Below are positions 1 through 8,104 of a DNA stretch of 64,000 nucleotides, one piece after another (the stretch's first letter is position 1; every line of letters begins with the position of its first letter). The translations under genes were made by a program, and so were the position numbers. Source of the DNA: an uncultured Actinomyces sp. (GTDB lineage: Bacteria; Actinomycetota; Actinomycetes; Actinomycetales; Actinomycetaceae); the NCBI GenBank assembly GCA_900545825.1, contig URAS01000013.1, forward strand, positions 22,042 through 86,041, in the 5' to 3' direction. The notes beneath the pieces were generated by a model. It was not told the DNA's origin. It did not search any database and saw only the letters and a program-made list of their open reading frames with translations.

Positions 1-300
1 CCGCCGTCCCCACTTGTCGGTGTAGTGCCCGCCGATGAGGGCGCCGAACGCCGCGCCGAACGCGAGGGCGGCCGTGACGAAGCCTTCGGTGACGGCGGTG
101 AGGTGGAGGCCGCCGGCGGCCTCGGGCAGGTACATGTAGGGCAGTGCGCCGGCGATGACGCCGGTGTCGTAGCCAAACAGCAGCGATCCGAAGGTGGCGA
201 CGATCGCCAGGAGGACGGTTTTGCGGTGTTTCCCGGAGGGCGGCGTCTGCTCGACGAGTGCGGGCAGGTCCTCCGGTGTAATCGAGGGTTGAGAGTTCAT
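1..300 (-). CDS. Sugar-porter MFS transporter, N-terminal part (runs off the window)
   Basis: The first 100 codons are visible; the gene continues to the left of the window. The N-terminus reads MNSQPSITPEDLPALVEQTP and is followed by a first membrane helix ending GSLLFGYDTGVIAGALPYMY, the signature of the sugar-porter branch of the major facilitator superfamily (sugar:H+ symport). An MFS motif A-like GGHYTDKWGRR follows. It closely resembles the complete transporter at 32286-33932, including the shared VEQTPPSGKHR leader, so the two are paralogs. An in-frame ATG six codons upstream (318) is an alternative start; neither has a good ribosome-binding site. It is divergent from a LacI-type regulator, which suggests that its sugar substrate controls it. 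Substrate unknown. Confidence 0.85.
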   Translation of the reverse strand, partial: MNSQPSITPEDLPALVEQTPPSGKHRKTVLLAIVATFGSLLFGYDTGVIAGALPYMYLPEAAGGLHLTAVTEGFVTAALAFGAAFGALIGGHYTDKWGRR

Positions 301-362
301 GGGTGTGCCTATCGTCATTGATTCAGCAGGGCGGTCGGCCTGGAGCGGCGACCGATACAAGG

Positions 363-392
363 ACTATAACGATCTAGTTTTTGTCCTGTCAA
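363..392 (-). promoter_or_regulatory. Promoter of the leftward MFS gene with possible LacI operator
   Basis: On the minus strand TTGACA (387-392) and TATAGT (363-368) are separated by 18 bp, a near-consensus housekeeping promoter for the transporter. The spacer contains an imperfect inverted repeat, AACGATCTAGTT, in the position expected for a LacI-family operator. Promoter call from sequence; operator role inferred from the divergent LacI gene. Confidence 0.6.
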
Positions 393-541
393 TAGGTAAT
401 CTGTGTCGCTCGAGTCCCATGTCAGCGCGATTTGGATGTTGTGCGAGCCTGATCAGGTGCTCCACCGTAGACTAGAACGAACAAGGGTGGCCAAGTGGTT
501 CCCCGCCCTCACATACACTGAAGCCCGCAAGGAGGTCGACG

Positions 542-1564
542 ATGGTCACTGGCCGCGGCAAACGCCCGACAATGCGCGACGTCGCGCGCCTTGCCGGCGT
601 CTCGCCCGCCCTCGTGTCGATCGTCTTTCGCGAGGCCCCGGGGGCTTCGGCCGAGACCCGCGAACGGGTATTTGCGGCCGCCGACCAGCTGGGCTACATC
701 CGCGACGAGCGCGCTCGCGGCCTGCGGTCGACCCAGCAGACCTCGATCGGCGTGACCTTCGAGATTGACCAGCCCTTCCAAAGCGCGATCGTGGCCGCGC
801 TCTACCGCCAGGCCGGCCCCAGTCACCCGCTGGTGCTGTCGCCGACGGGCGGAGGGCGCACCGAAAAGCAGGCGATCGCCGACCTCGTGGCGAACCGATG
901 CGGCGTCCTCATCGTCGTCTCGTCGGAGCGCGACGAGGAGTATTTCGCCCAGCTGTCCCAACGGATCCCCGTCGTCGCGGTGGGGCGTGTCCTCGACGGC
1001 GCGCCGGTCGACTGGATCGCCACCGACGAGTATGCGGCGATGGCGTTGGCCGTCGATCACCTTGTCGGGCTGGGGCACCGGCGCATCGCCCACCTCTGCG
1101 ACCGGCACGCCGCCGGCGGCGTCTTGCGTATCGCCGCCTTCAAGGAAGCGTGCACGCGCCACGGCATCACCGCGGACGCGTCGATCGTTACCGCAGGTGA
1201 GACCGAGGACGCCGGGGCACATGCGGCCGAGCGTCTGCTGGAGGGCGGCGCGCTACCCACGGCGATCCTCGCGTTTAACGACCGCTGTGCGCTGGGCGCG
1301 ATGGATGCGCTCGCGCGCCACGGGATGCGGGTTCCTGAGGATTGTTCGATCGTCGGCGTCGACGACTCCGACATCGCCCGGCGTTACTTGGTCGACCTGA
1401 CGTCCGTGCGCCAGGATGTCGACGGCATGGCCCGCCAGGCCCTGCAGCGCGCGATCCTGCGGCTGGAGAACCGCTCCGACGTGCCGATTCGCGGGATCGT
1501 TACGGCGCCGACCCTCAGGGTGCGTTCGTCGACGGGTCCCGCCCCCGCGGCGCCCTCGGCGTGA
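542..1564 (+). CDS. LacI-family transcriptional regulator
   Basis: A 340-residue repressor-type regulator. Residues 10-60 form the LacI helix-turn-helix (MRDVARLAGVSPALVSIVF), with a hinge region after it. The rest is a periplasmic-binding-protein-like effector domain ending in the typical AFNDRCALGAMDAL and IVGVDDSDIA segments. The start ATG has a strong AAGGAGG 7 nt upstream. It is divergent from the sugar MFS gene at the window edge, so it most likely controls that transporter in response to its sugar. The stop codon lies inside a dispersed palindrome (1561-1598), which gives an in-frame TGA-ACG-TGA double stop. Ligand unknown. Confidence 0.9.
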   Translation: MVTGRGKRPTMRDVARLAGVSPALVSIVFREAPGASAETRERVFAAADQLGYIRDERARGLRSTQQTSIGVTFEIDQPFQSAIVAALYRQAGPSHPLVLSPTGGGRTEKQAIADLVANRCGVLIVVSSERDEEYFAQLSQRIPVVAVGRVLDGAPVDWIATDEYAAMALAVDHLVGLGHRRIAHLCDRHAAGGVLRIAAFKEACTRHGITADASIVTAGETEDAGAHAAERLLEGGALPTAILAFNDRCALGAMDALARHGMRVPEDCSIVGVDDSDIARRYLVDLTSVRQDVDGMARQALQRAILRLENRSDVPIRGIVTAPTLRVRSSTGPAPAAPSA

Positions 1565-1598
1565 ACGTGATCCTTCTGTCCGCTTTGATCACGTTCAC
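1561..1598. repeat. Family A palindrome, copy 1
   Basis: Perfect 12-bp arms GTGAACGTGATC / GATCACGTTCAC around a 14-nt loop. It overlaps the stop codon of the LacI gene. Same family as the elements at 26815, 26858, 29386, 52732, 56230, 58064 and 62138. No trailing T-run, so it is not a classical intrinsic terminator. Confidence 0.85.
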
Positions 1599-1744
1599 GC
1601 CGGGTAGCCCCGAGGGTGCCCCGCGCAGCCGCCCGCGCGCCCCGCAAGCACCCCGCAAACCCCGGCCGCGGCGTACCCGGCCGCCCTGCACTGACGCGTG
1701 TAATCTCACACTCTTTCAATCCCGTCCTTTCATCTGACGCGGCG

Positions 1745-1750
1745 TAATCT
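1745..1750 (+). promoter_or_regulatory. -10 box of a leaderless transcript
   Basis: TAATCT ends 6 nt before the GTG at 1757 and no Shine-Dalgarno sequence is present, so the mRNA probably begins at the start codon. No clear -35 element is visible. Confidence 0.45.
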
Positions 1751-1756
1751 AATCGG

Positions 1757-3298
1757 GTGCCCATCTCCTCGCCACCACCGAACCTCAATGTGCCCGGGAT
1801 CGAGCGCGAGTATTCGAAGAAGAAGATCATGCTCGCCCTCATGCTGCCGCTGGCCATGGCCCTCATCGCCGTGTCGATGATCAACGTCGCGTTGCCGTCG
1901 ATCGAGCACGGCCTCCACGCGTCGCCCTCGGCGCTGCAGTGGGTGCTGTCGGGGTATGCGCTGGTGTTCGGCATGGTCTTGGTCCCCGCCGGGCGGCTGG
2001 GTGACGTTATGGGCCGTTCGATGTACCTGGTCGCCGGAATCATCGTCTTCAACATTGGTGCGCTGGCGTGCGGCATGGCGCACGACCCGGTCTCGCTCAA
2101 CCTGTTTCGCCTGGTCCAAGGCGCGGGCGCCGGCATGATCGGCCCTCAGTCGGCGGGCATCATCCAGCAGTACTTCCGCGGCGCTGAGCGGGCGCGGGCG
2201 TTCGCGATCTTCGGGATGACGATTGCTGTCTCGGTCGCGATCGGCCCGCTGCTGTGCGGCGGCATCATCAGCATGGTGGGTCCGGACGTCGGCTGGAGGG
2301 CGGCGTTCCTCGTCAACGTCCCCATCGGGATCCTCGGCGTCATCGCGGCGGCCTTGTGGCTGCCGTGGGGGCGTGAACGCCAATTCGTCGCCGTCCTCAC
2401 TCGTCACGAGATCAACGTGGGCGAACTTGACCCGCGCACTTCGGAAAAGCCCGAGGTTCCGGCGATTCCGGGGACGCCGCACTCGTTTAGGGTCGACCTC
2501 GACCCGCTGGGGATGATCCTCCTCGTCGCCGCGGTCGTCTGCATCATGTTTCCGTTTATCAACGCGACACATCCGGCGATTTTCCTGCTGCTGGTGCTGG
2601 CGATCGTCCTCCTCGTCGTGTGGACGCGGTGGGAACGCCACTACAAGCAGATCGGCCACGAACCGATGGTCGACATGAGCCTGTTCGAGAATTCGACCTA
2701 CGTCAACGGCACCGCGATGTCGGGGGTCTATTTCATCGGCGGCACGTCGATTTTCGTCCTCGTCGCCCTGTTCGTGCAGGACGGGATGGGCGCCAGCCCG
2801 CTGCAGGCCGGCCTCCTCACGCTGCCGAACGCGATCATCTCGGGTATCTCGGCGATGGTCGTCGGCCGGTACGCCTTCCGCTACGCGAGGACGATCCTCT
2901 TCGGCTGCCACCTGTGCATCCTCACCGGCCTCCTCACCCTCATCGGCGTCGTGTGCCTGATCTCGAGGGCCGACGCCTCGTTCTGGTGGATCATCGGCCC
3001 GACGATGCTCATCGGCATCGGCCAGGGCGGCATGGGCTCGTGCAACCAGACGGCGACGCTCATGGACGTGCCGCCCGAGATGGGTGGCGCGGCCGGCGGC
3101 GTCAAACAGACCGCCGAACGGGTCGGCACGGCGGTCGGCAACGCCATTATTACGGCGATTTTCTATTTCGCACTGAGCCACGGCACGTGGTCGACCGCGT
3201 TTATTTGGGGCCTCGCGGGAATCGCCGTGTTCATCTCGCTGTCGATGGTGATCAACCTCTACGACCGCCACATCAACGGCGCCGGCGTCGCCCATTAG
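1757..3298 (+). CDS. MFS transporter, DHA2 (EmrB/QacA-like) drug:H+ antiporter family
   Basis: A 513-residue integral membrane protein with about 14 predicted helices. The first helix carries MINVALPSIEHGLHASPSALQWVLSGYAL, followed by the motif A equivalent GRLGDVMGR and the DHA2-type FRLVQGAGAGMIGP segment. This family exports drugs and other toxic amphiphiles by proton antiport. A cytoplasmic loop of about 50 residues (near 205-260) is longer than usual. GTG start without a Shine-Dalgarno but directly behind a -10 box. It stands alone between a LacI gene and the met operon. Substrate cannot be read from the sequence. Confidence 0.85.
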   Translation: MPISSPPPNLNVPGIEREYSKKKIMLALMLPLAMALIAVSMINVALPSIEHGLHASPSALQWVLSGYALVFGMVLVPAGRLGDVMGRSMYLVAGIIVFNIGALACGMAHDPVSLNLFRLVQGAGAGMIGPQSAGIIQQYFRGAERARAFAIFGMTIAVSVAIGPLLCGGIISMVGPDVGWRAAFLVNVPIGILGVIAAALWLPWGRERQFVAVLTRHEINVGELDPRTSEKPEVPAIPGTPHSFRVDLDPLGMILLVAAVVCIMFPFINATHPAIFLLLVLAIVLLVVWTRWERHYKQIGHEPMVDMSLFENSTYVNGTAMSGVYFIGGTSIFVLVALFVQDGMGASPLQAGLLTLPNAIISGISAMVVGRYAFRYARTILFGCHLCILTGLLTLIGVVCLISRADASFWWIIGPTMLIGIGQGGMGSCNQTATLMDVPPEMGGAAGGVKQTAERVGTAVGNAIITAIFYFALSHGTWSTAFIWGLAGIAVFISLSMVINLYDRHINGAGVAH

Positions 3299-3374
3299 TG
3301 GCGTGTCTCACGGCCCATTTTCGTGGACCCGTTTGTCTTCCCCCTTTGGTGGGCTTGTACACTCAAAGGACGAA

Positions 3375-3459
3375 CCATCAAGAGCAACCGAGAGACCTGG
3401 CTCGCCGACGTTGCAGCAACCCGGATCCACGGGTGCTAACGCCAGGACCGATGGGAGGA
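3375..3459 (+). promoter_or_regulatory. SAM-I (S-box) riboswitch upstream of metN
   Basis: The leader carries the conserved S-box core in order: ATCAAGAG (3377-3384), GAGAGACCTGGCTCG, GCAGCAACC (3413-3421) and GGTGCTAA (3432-3439). The P1 stem is CCATC (3375-3379) with GATGG (3450-3454). The 3' strand of P1 overlaps the metN ribosome-binding site GGGAGGA (3453-3459), which implies translational shut-off when S-adenosylmethionine is bound. A probable -10 (TACACT, 3358-3363) lies just upstream. Identification rests on motif order and on the methionine-transport context. Confidence 0.88.
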
Positions 3460-3462
3460 CAG

Positions 3463-4488
3463 GTGACGACAGCCGAAACCGGCAATCAGCCGCTGATCTC
3501 TCTGCGCGACGTCTACAAGATCTATCCGCGCAAAGGCAGTGAGGACGTCCACGCCCTCGACGGCATCTCGTTGGACGTGCCGAAGGGCTCTATTCACGGG
3601 ATCGTCGGGCAGTCCGGCGCCGGTAAATCGACGCTGATCCGCTGCCTGACCGCCCTCGAAAAACCCACGTCGGGCCAGATTATGGTCGACGGCCAGGACC
3701 TCGCCCAGCTGCCCGAGCGGCAGCTGCGCCACGCCCGCCGCCAGATCGGCATGGTGTTCCAGGCGGCGAACCTGCTGGATTCCCGCACGGCCGCCGGTAA
3801 CATCGCCTATCCGCTGTATCTCGCGGGCGTCAAGCACGGCGAACGCCACGAACGCGTCCAGACGCTCCTCGAGCTCGTCGGCCTGGCCGACCGCGGCTCG
3901 TCCTATCCCTCGCAGCTCTCGGGCGGGCAGCGCCAGCGCGTCGGCATCGCGCGGGCGCTTGCGGACGACCCCAAGGTCCTCCTGTGCGACGAGCCGACCT
4001 CGGCCCTCGACTCCGCGTCGACCGCGCAGGTCCTCCACTTGATCCGCGACGTCCGCGATCGACTGGGCGTCACAGTCCTCATCATTACGCACGAAATGGC
4101 CGTGGTCCGCGAAATCTGCGACTCGGTCACGCTGCTCGAGGGCGGCGCGATCACCCAGACCGGCACGCTCGCCGACATCCTCACCCAGCCGTCGTCCCGG
4201 CTGGCGCGCGACCTCGTGCCGCAGCCGAAGGTCGACGAGGGCGCCCAGGTCGACCTCGCGACAAACGCGCTGATCGACATCGCTTTCACGTCGCATCCGG
4301 GCGAACCCACGGGCTCGCGGGTGATGAACATGGCCGCGTCGTTTGGGGCCGACGTCATCGCCGGCAGCTTCGAGACGGTCGGGTCCACCCAGGTGGCCCG
4401 GCTGGCCCTGGCGGTTCCGCGTGAGCGGTTGGCCGAGGCCCAGCGCGCCCTGTCCGAGCACGGTATTGATCAGGAGGTGCGCGCGTGA
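3463..4488 (+). CDS. metN: Methionine ABC transporter ATP-binding protein MetN
   Basis: 341-residue ATPase of the methionine importer. Walker A GQSGAGKST is at residues 49-57, the ABC signature LSGGQRQR near 150, and Walker B VLLCDEPTSALD follows. The C-terminal 90 residues form the NIL ligand-sensing domain of MetN, which mediates inhibition by cytoplasmic methionine in characterised homologs. GTG start chosen because it follows GGGAGGA and the riboswitch; a longer upstream reading frame would run through the riboswitch and is not credible. Overlaps metP by 4 bp (GTGA). Doubly regulated: SAM riboswitch at translation, NIL domain at activity. Confidence 0.95.
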   Translation: MTTAETGNQPLISLRDVYKIYPRKGSEDVHALDGISLDVPKGSIHGIVGQSGAGKSTLIRCLTALEKPTSGQIMVDGQDLAQLPERQLRHARRQIGMVFQAANLLDSRTAAGNIAYPLYLAGVKHGERHERVQTLLELVGLADRGSSYPSQLSGGQRQRVGIARALADDPKVLLCDEPTSALDSASTAQVLHLIRDVRDRLGVTVLIITHEMAVVREICDSVTLLEGGAITQTGTLADILTQPSSRLARDLVPQPKVDEGAQVDLATNALIDIAFTSHPGEPTGSRVMNMAASFGADVIAGSFETVGSTQVARLALAVPRERLAEAQRALSEHGIDQEVRA

Positions 4489-5171
4489 TTACTGTGGCTG
4501 CCCAAGCCCAATGGCTCGATAACACGGTCATTACCCACGACTTTTGGCCGGCCGTGGGCGAGACCTTGGCGATGTCGCTGGTCTCGACGTTCTTCTCCGT
4601 CGTGTTCGGCACGCTGATTGGCCTGCTGCTGGTCGGCACCGCGCCGCGCGGCCTGTTCCCTAATCGCGTGGTCAACCAGATCATCGGCGTCATCGTCAAT
4701 ATTGGCCGCTCGATCCCGTTCGTCATCTTGATGATCGCGTTGATCCCGTTCACGCGGCTCGTCGCCGGCACCACCCTGGGGTGGCGGGCCACGGTAATTC
4801 CGCTGACGGTCGCGGCGATCCCGTTCTTCGCCCGCCTGGTCGAGACGAACATTTTGAGCGTCGACCAGGGCAAAGTCGAGGCCGCGAAAATGATGGGCGC
4901 GACCCGCCGCCAGATCATGTTCGGCGTCCTCGTCCGCGAGGCGATGCCCGCCCTTATCCAGTCGACCGCCGTCCTCCTCATCTCGGTGATCGGGTATTCC
5001 GCGATGGCGGGCGTCCTCGGCGCCGGCGGCCTGGGCGCGTTGGCGCTCAACTACGGCTACACCCAGTTCATGACGGACGTCATGATCGTCACGGTCGTCG
5101 GCATCATCATCATTGTTGAAATCGTCCAGGTGATCGGCGATATGGTCAGCCGAATGGTTGACCACCGCTAA
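4485..5171 (+). CDS. metP: Methionine ABC transporter permease
   Basis: 228-residue permease (MetI/MetP family) with five to six helices and the EAA-type coupling loop near residues 130-150 (ENDING KVEAAKMMGATRRQIMFGVL), which contacts the MetN ATPase. It forms the membrane channel of the MetNPQ importer. Starts GTG within the last codons of metN, with AGGAGG upstream, so it is translationally coupled. The conserved IGYSAMAGVLGAGGLG segment near the C-terminus is typical of MetI. Confidence 0.95.
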   Translation: MITVAAQAQWLDNTVITHDFWPAVGETLAMSLVSTFFSVVFGTLIGLLLVGTAPRGLFPNRVVNQIIGVIVNIGRSIPFVILMIALIPFTRLVAGTTLGWRATVIPLTVAAIPFFARLVETNILSVDQGKVEAAKMMGATRRQIMFGVLVREAMPALIQSTAVLLISVIGYSAMAGVLGAGGLGALALNYGYTQFMTDVMIVTVVGIIIIVEIVQVIGDMVSRMVDHR

Positions 5172-5220
5172 CACCGCTGCTGTCCCCTCAATCGATACGT
5201 AGGTAAGTGAGGCTCTTTCT

Positions 5221-6087
5221 ATGACCATCAAGCGCACATTCGCCAAGGTTGCGGCCGTCGCGGCCGTCGCCGTCCTCGGGCTGACGGGGTGCTCGTCTTC
5301 GTCGTCCTCGTCCGATTCCTCGTCCTCGTCGTCGGATTCTGCGGCGTCGGGGCAGACTGTCACGCTGACCGTGGGCGCGTCGCCGACGCCGCACGCGAAG
5401 ATCCTCAAGTACATCGCCGATAACCTGGCGGCAAGAGAGGGCCTTAAGCTCGACGTTCGCGAATACCAGGACTACATCCAGCCGAACGAGGCCCTGAACT
5501 CGGGCGACCTCGACGCCAACTACTTCCAGACGGTTCCCTACCTCGAGGATCAGTCGAAGAAGCAGGGCTACAAGTTCGACCACGGCGAGGGCATCCACCT
5601 CGAGCCGCTGGGGATTTACTCGGACAAGATCAAGGACATCAAGGACGTCAAGGACGGCGCCCTCGTCGGCATCATTAACGACCCGACGAACCAGACGCGC
5701 GCCCTCAACCTGCTGTCCAGCGTCGACCTGCTCAAGCTGCCGAAGGACAAGGACCTCAACGTGTCGCAGGTCGAGTCGTCCGCGGAATACAACCCGCACC
5801 ACCTGAAGTTCCAGCAGGTCGACGGCCCCCAGCTGGTCCGTTCGCTGGCCGACGTCGACATTGCCGTCATCAACGGCAACTTCGCCCAGTCCGGCGGCAA
5901 GTCCCCGAAGGACGCCGTCGTCCTCGAGTCGACCGAGAACAACCCGGCCGTCAACATCCTCGTGTGGAAGAAGGGCTCGGACAAGACCGAGGCCATCAAG
6001 AAGCTCGACAAGCTCCTCCACTCGCCCGAGGTCAAGAGCTACATCGAGAAGACGTGGCCCGACAAGTCAGTACTGCCCGCGTTCTAG
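5221..6087 (+). CDS. metQ: Methionine-binding lipoprotein MetQ
   Basis: 288-residue substrate-binding lipoprotein (NlpA/MetQ family). A short signal peptide ends in the lipobox LTGC (Cys24), followed by a serine-rich flexible linker (residues 25-40). The binding domain contains the family segments GASPTPHAKIL, EYQDYIQPNEAL and DLDANYFQTVPYL. It captures methionine outside the membrane and delivers it to the MetNP channel. It is third in the operon, 49 nt after metP, and ends 7 nt before the convergent tadA stop codon. Confidence 0.95.
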   Translation: MTIKRTFAKVAAVAAVAVLGLTGCSSSSSSSDSSSSSSDSAASGQTVTLTVGASPTPHAKILKYIADNLAAREGLKLDVREYQDYIQPNEALNSGDLDANYFQTVPYLEDQSKKQGYKFDHGEGIHLEPLGIYSDKIKDIKDVKDGALVGIINDPTNQTRALNLLSSVDLLKLPKDKDLNVSQVESSAEYNPHHLKFQQVDGPQLVRSLADVDIAVINGNFAQSGGKSPKDAVVLESTENNPAVNILVWKKGSDKTEAIKKLDKLLHSPEVKSYIEKTWPDKSVLPAF

Positions 6088-6094
6088 CCGCCAG

Positions 6095-6601
6095 CTAGAT
6101 CTCGAACGGTTCGCCCGCCCGCCTTTTGCGCGTGAAAAACTCGCGCAACTGGCGGGCGGCGTCGTCTTCTCTGACCCCGCCGATGACCTCGACGGTGTGG
6201 TTGAGGCGGGGGTCGCGGACTGTGTCGCGGGTTGATCCGCAGGCGCCGGCCTTGGGGTCCCACGCGCCGAAGACGATGCGGGGGATGCGGGCGGCGAGGA
6301 TCGCGCCGGCGCACATGAGGCACGGCTCCAACGTGACGATCAGGGTGGTGTCGAGCAGCCGCCATTCACCGACTGCGAGGGCGGCCTGCCGGATGGCGAC
6401 GACCTCGGCATGCGCGGTGGGATCGGGGTGCGCGGGGTCTTCACGGCAGTTCCACCCGATTCCCAGCGGCGTGATTTCCTCCGGCGGCAGCGTGAGGTCG
6501 GCGTTCGCCACGACGAGGGCGCCGACGGGCACGTCGCCCGCGTCCTCGGCGCGTTGGGCGAGCTGGAGGGCACGGGTCATGAGGTCGGGCCAGGGTTCCA
6601 C
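6095..6601 (-). CDS. tadA: tRNA-specific adenosine deaminase TadA
   Basis: 168-residue zinc deaminase that converts A34 of tRNA-Arg(ACG) to inosine. The catalytic HAE is at residues 64-66 and the zinc-binding PCLMC at 93-97, the canonical cytidine/deoxycytidylate deaminase fold motifs. An insertion near residues 35-55 makes it slightly longer than E. coli TadA. The GTG start at 6601 is directly preceded by TACCCT plus 6 nt on the minus strand, so the transcript is probably leaderless. Divergent from upp, with compact promoters between them. Confidence 0.93.
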   Translation of the reverse strand: MEPWPDLMTRALQLAQRAEDAGDVPVGALVVANADLTLPPEEITPLGIGWNCREDPAHPDPTAHAEVVAIRQAALAVGEWRLLDTTLIVTLEPCLMCAGAILAARIPRIVFGAWDPKAGACGSTRDTVRDPRLNHTVEVIGGVREDDAARQLREFFTRKRRAGEPFEI

Positions 6602-6658
6602 ACCGATAGGGTAGCGGCAGCGGCCCCGGCCCGGCTGTCAACCGGGTAGGTTAAGGGT

Positions 6659-7300
6659 ATGCGCTTTACCGTTATCGACCACCCGCTGGTGGAACACAAA
6701 CTGACCGTCTTGCGTGACCGCGAGACGTCCTCGCACACGTTTAGGCTGCTCGTCGACGAGCTGGTGACCCTGCTGGCGTACGAGGCGACGCGCGACATCC
6801 GCGTCGAAGCCCAGGCGATCAACACGCCGGTCGCGCCGACCATCGGCAAGAAGCTGACGTCGCCGCGTCCGATCGTTATCCCGATTCTCCGCGCCGGCCT
6901 GGGGATGCTCGACGGCATGACCCGGCTGCTGCCGACCGCCGAGGTCGGTTTCCTGGGCATGCGGCGTGACGACGAGACGCTGGCGATCGAGACCTACGCC
7001 AACCGTCTGCCGCAGGACCTGACGGACCGCCAGGTCTTCCTTGTCGACCCCATGCTGGCGACCGGGTCCACGCTGGTTGCGGCCATTAATTACGTCCTCG
7101 AGCGCGGCGCCCACGATGTTACCTGCGTGTCCCTGGTGACGGCGCCGGAGGGCCTCGAGCACGTCAAGCAGGCCGTCGGCGACCGTGCGGACGTCCAGAT
7201 CGTCACGGCGGCGTTGGACGAGGGCCTCAATGAGCACTCGTACATCGTCCCCGGCCTGGGCGACGCGGGCGATCGCCTGTACGGCATCGTCGACGCCTAG
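6659..7300 (+). CDS. upp: Uracil phosphoribosyltransferase
   Basis: 213-residue salvage enzyme converting uracil and PRPP to UMP. The PRPP-binding motif VDPMLATGST is at residues 129-138 and the uracil-binding GLGDAG...YGIVDA block is at the C-terminus. ATG start follows TAGGTT by exactly 6 nt with no ribosome-binding site, which indicates a leaderless mRNA. A uracil permease (59068-60453) elsewhere in the window could feed it. Full length for the family. Confidence 0.95.
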   Translation: MRFTVIDHPLVEHKLTVLRDRETSSHTFRLLVDELVTLLAYEATRDIRVEAQAINTPVAPTIGKKLTSPRPIVIPILRAGLGMLDGMTRLLPTAEVGFLGMRRDDETLAIETYANRLPQDLTDRQVFLVDPMLATGSTLVAAINYVLERGAHDVTCVSLVTAPEGLEHVKQAVGDRADVQIVTAALDEGLNEHSYIVPGLGDAGDRLYGIVDA

Positions 7301-7436
7301 AGTCTGGGCGAGGGCGGCGGCCCGGTTTCGCGGCCGGGTTGCCGCGCCTGCGCCCTGTGGTGTAACTCGCAGAGTGTCGGTTTGCTTTCACGGCCAATCC
7401 GTCGTTAAAGTGGTGTGCCGTACCGCGAGGTACTTT

Positions 7437-7524
7437 GGTAGCGTGTCCGAGCGGCCGAAGGTGCAGCACTCGAAATGCTGTGTGGGGCAACCCACCCTGG
7501 GTTCGAATCCCAGCGCTACCGCCA
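7437..7524 (+). tRNA. tRNA-Ser (anticodon CGA), CCA encoded
   Basis: Acceptor arms GGTAGCG (7437-7443) and CGCTACC (7514-7520), discriminator G, then encoded CCA. The anticodon loop reads CTCGAAA, giving CGA (reads UCG). A long variable arm (GTGGGGCAACCCAC region) and the T-loop GGTTCGAATCC confirm a class II serine tRNA. Confidence 0.95.
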
Positions 7525-7529
7525 TGAAG

Positions 7530-7563
7530 TCCCGGAATCTCAAGGATTCCGGGATTTTTGTTT
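7530..7563 (+). terminator. Intrinsic terminator of tRNA-Ser
   Basis: Arms TCCCGGAATC / GATTCCGGGA around a 5-nt loop, followed by TTTTTGTTT. Confidence 0.9.
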
Positions 7564-8104
7564 GCCCGGGGGCGGTGTCGGGGGCGCGCACATCGTTTGG
7601 CGCAGTCCGCTAGGTAGGGTGGGGCGCGCCCCGACCGAAAGGACTGTGTAAGCAACAGATAGAGGCGCGCCCGATGTCACGCTAGCAACGCTGTCTGGCT
7701 GGGGCAAGGTGTGGTTCGCCGCGCGATCTCGGTGCACAGCTCTGCTCTCAGCGCGGTGAATCGATCGCGCCCACATGAAGACCCCCTGTCCGGTGCGTGG
7801 GACACGTGCCACGGTGCCCGCTGTTCGTTTTGTCACACGGGTGGCGGGTTGGCGCGCAGGACGCCCTCGCGTTGCGCACGCCGGGAAATGGAGAATCTCT
7901 GCGAAACCGGGGAAAACGATCCGCCGAGGGCGCCAAAGGGCGGGCTCATGCGAGGTGCCGTAGTCCTTCATTAGGTCGAGCTTGAGGGCCGAAAAGCCCT
8001 CCCCTCTGATGTCAGATTCCGTTAGGCTTTTGGTGGCCTGTCTGGCATAGCTGACAGACTTGCCGCCCTTATTTCTCACATCGGTTCCATCAGACGGAGA
8101 AGTC
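7564..8104. other. 541-bp non-coding stretch upstream of the large glycosidase gene
   Basis: No convincing coding region: the small frames here lack family similarity and coding-type composition. It holds a 12-bp perfect palindrome GGGGCGCGCCCC (7621-7632), a related GGCGCGCCC at about 7664, and a small hairpin GAGGGC/GCCCTC (7984-8001). The promoter of the glycosidase must lie here, but I cannot identify its boxes with confidence. The length and the palindromes leave room for a regulatory RNA or operator array. Confidence 0.4.

Noticed and set aside
2620..3462. Long frame running into metN from inside the upstream MFS gene
   Set aside because: It crosses the riboswitch and gives Arg/His-rich sequence; metN starts at GTG 3463 behind its ribosome-binding site.
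7604..8104. Small frames of 60-200 residues between tRNA-Ser and the glycosidase gene
   Set aside because: No ribosome-binding sites, no family motifs, Cys/Arg-rich composition typical of non-coding GC-rich DNA.
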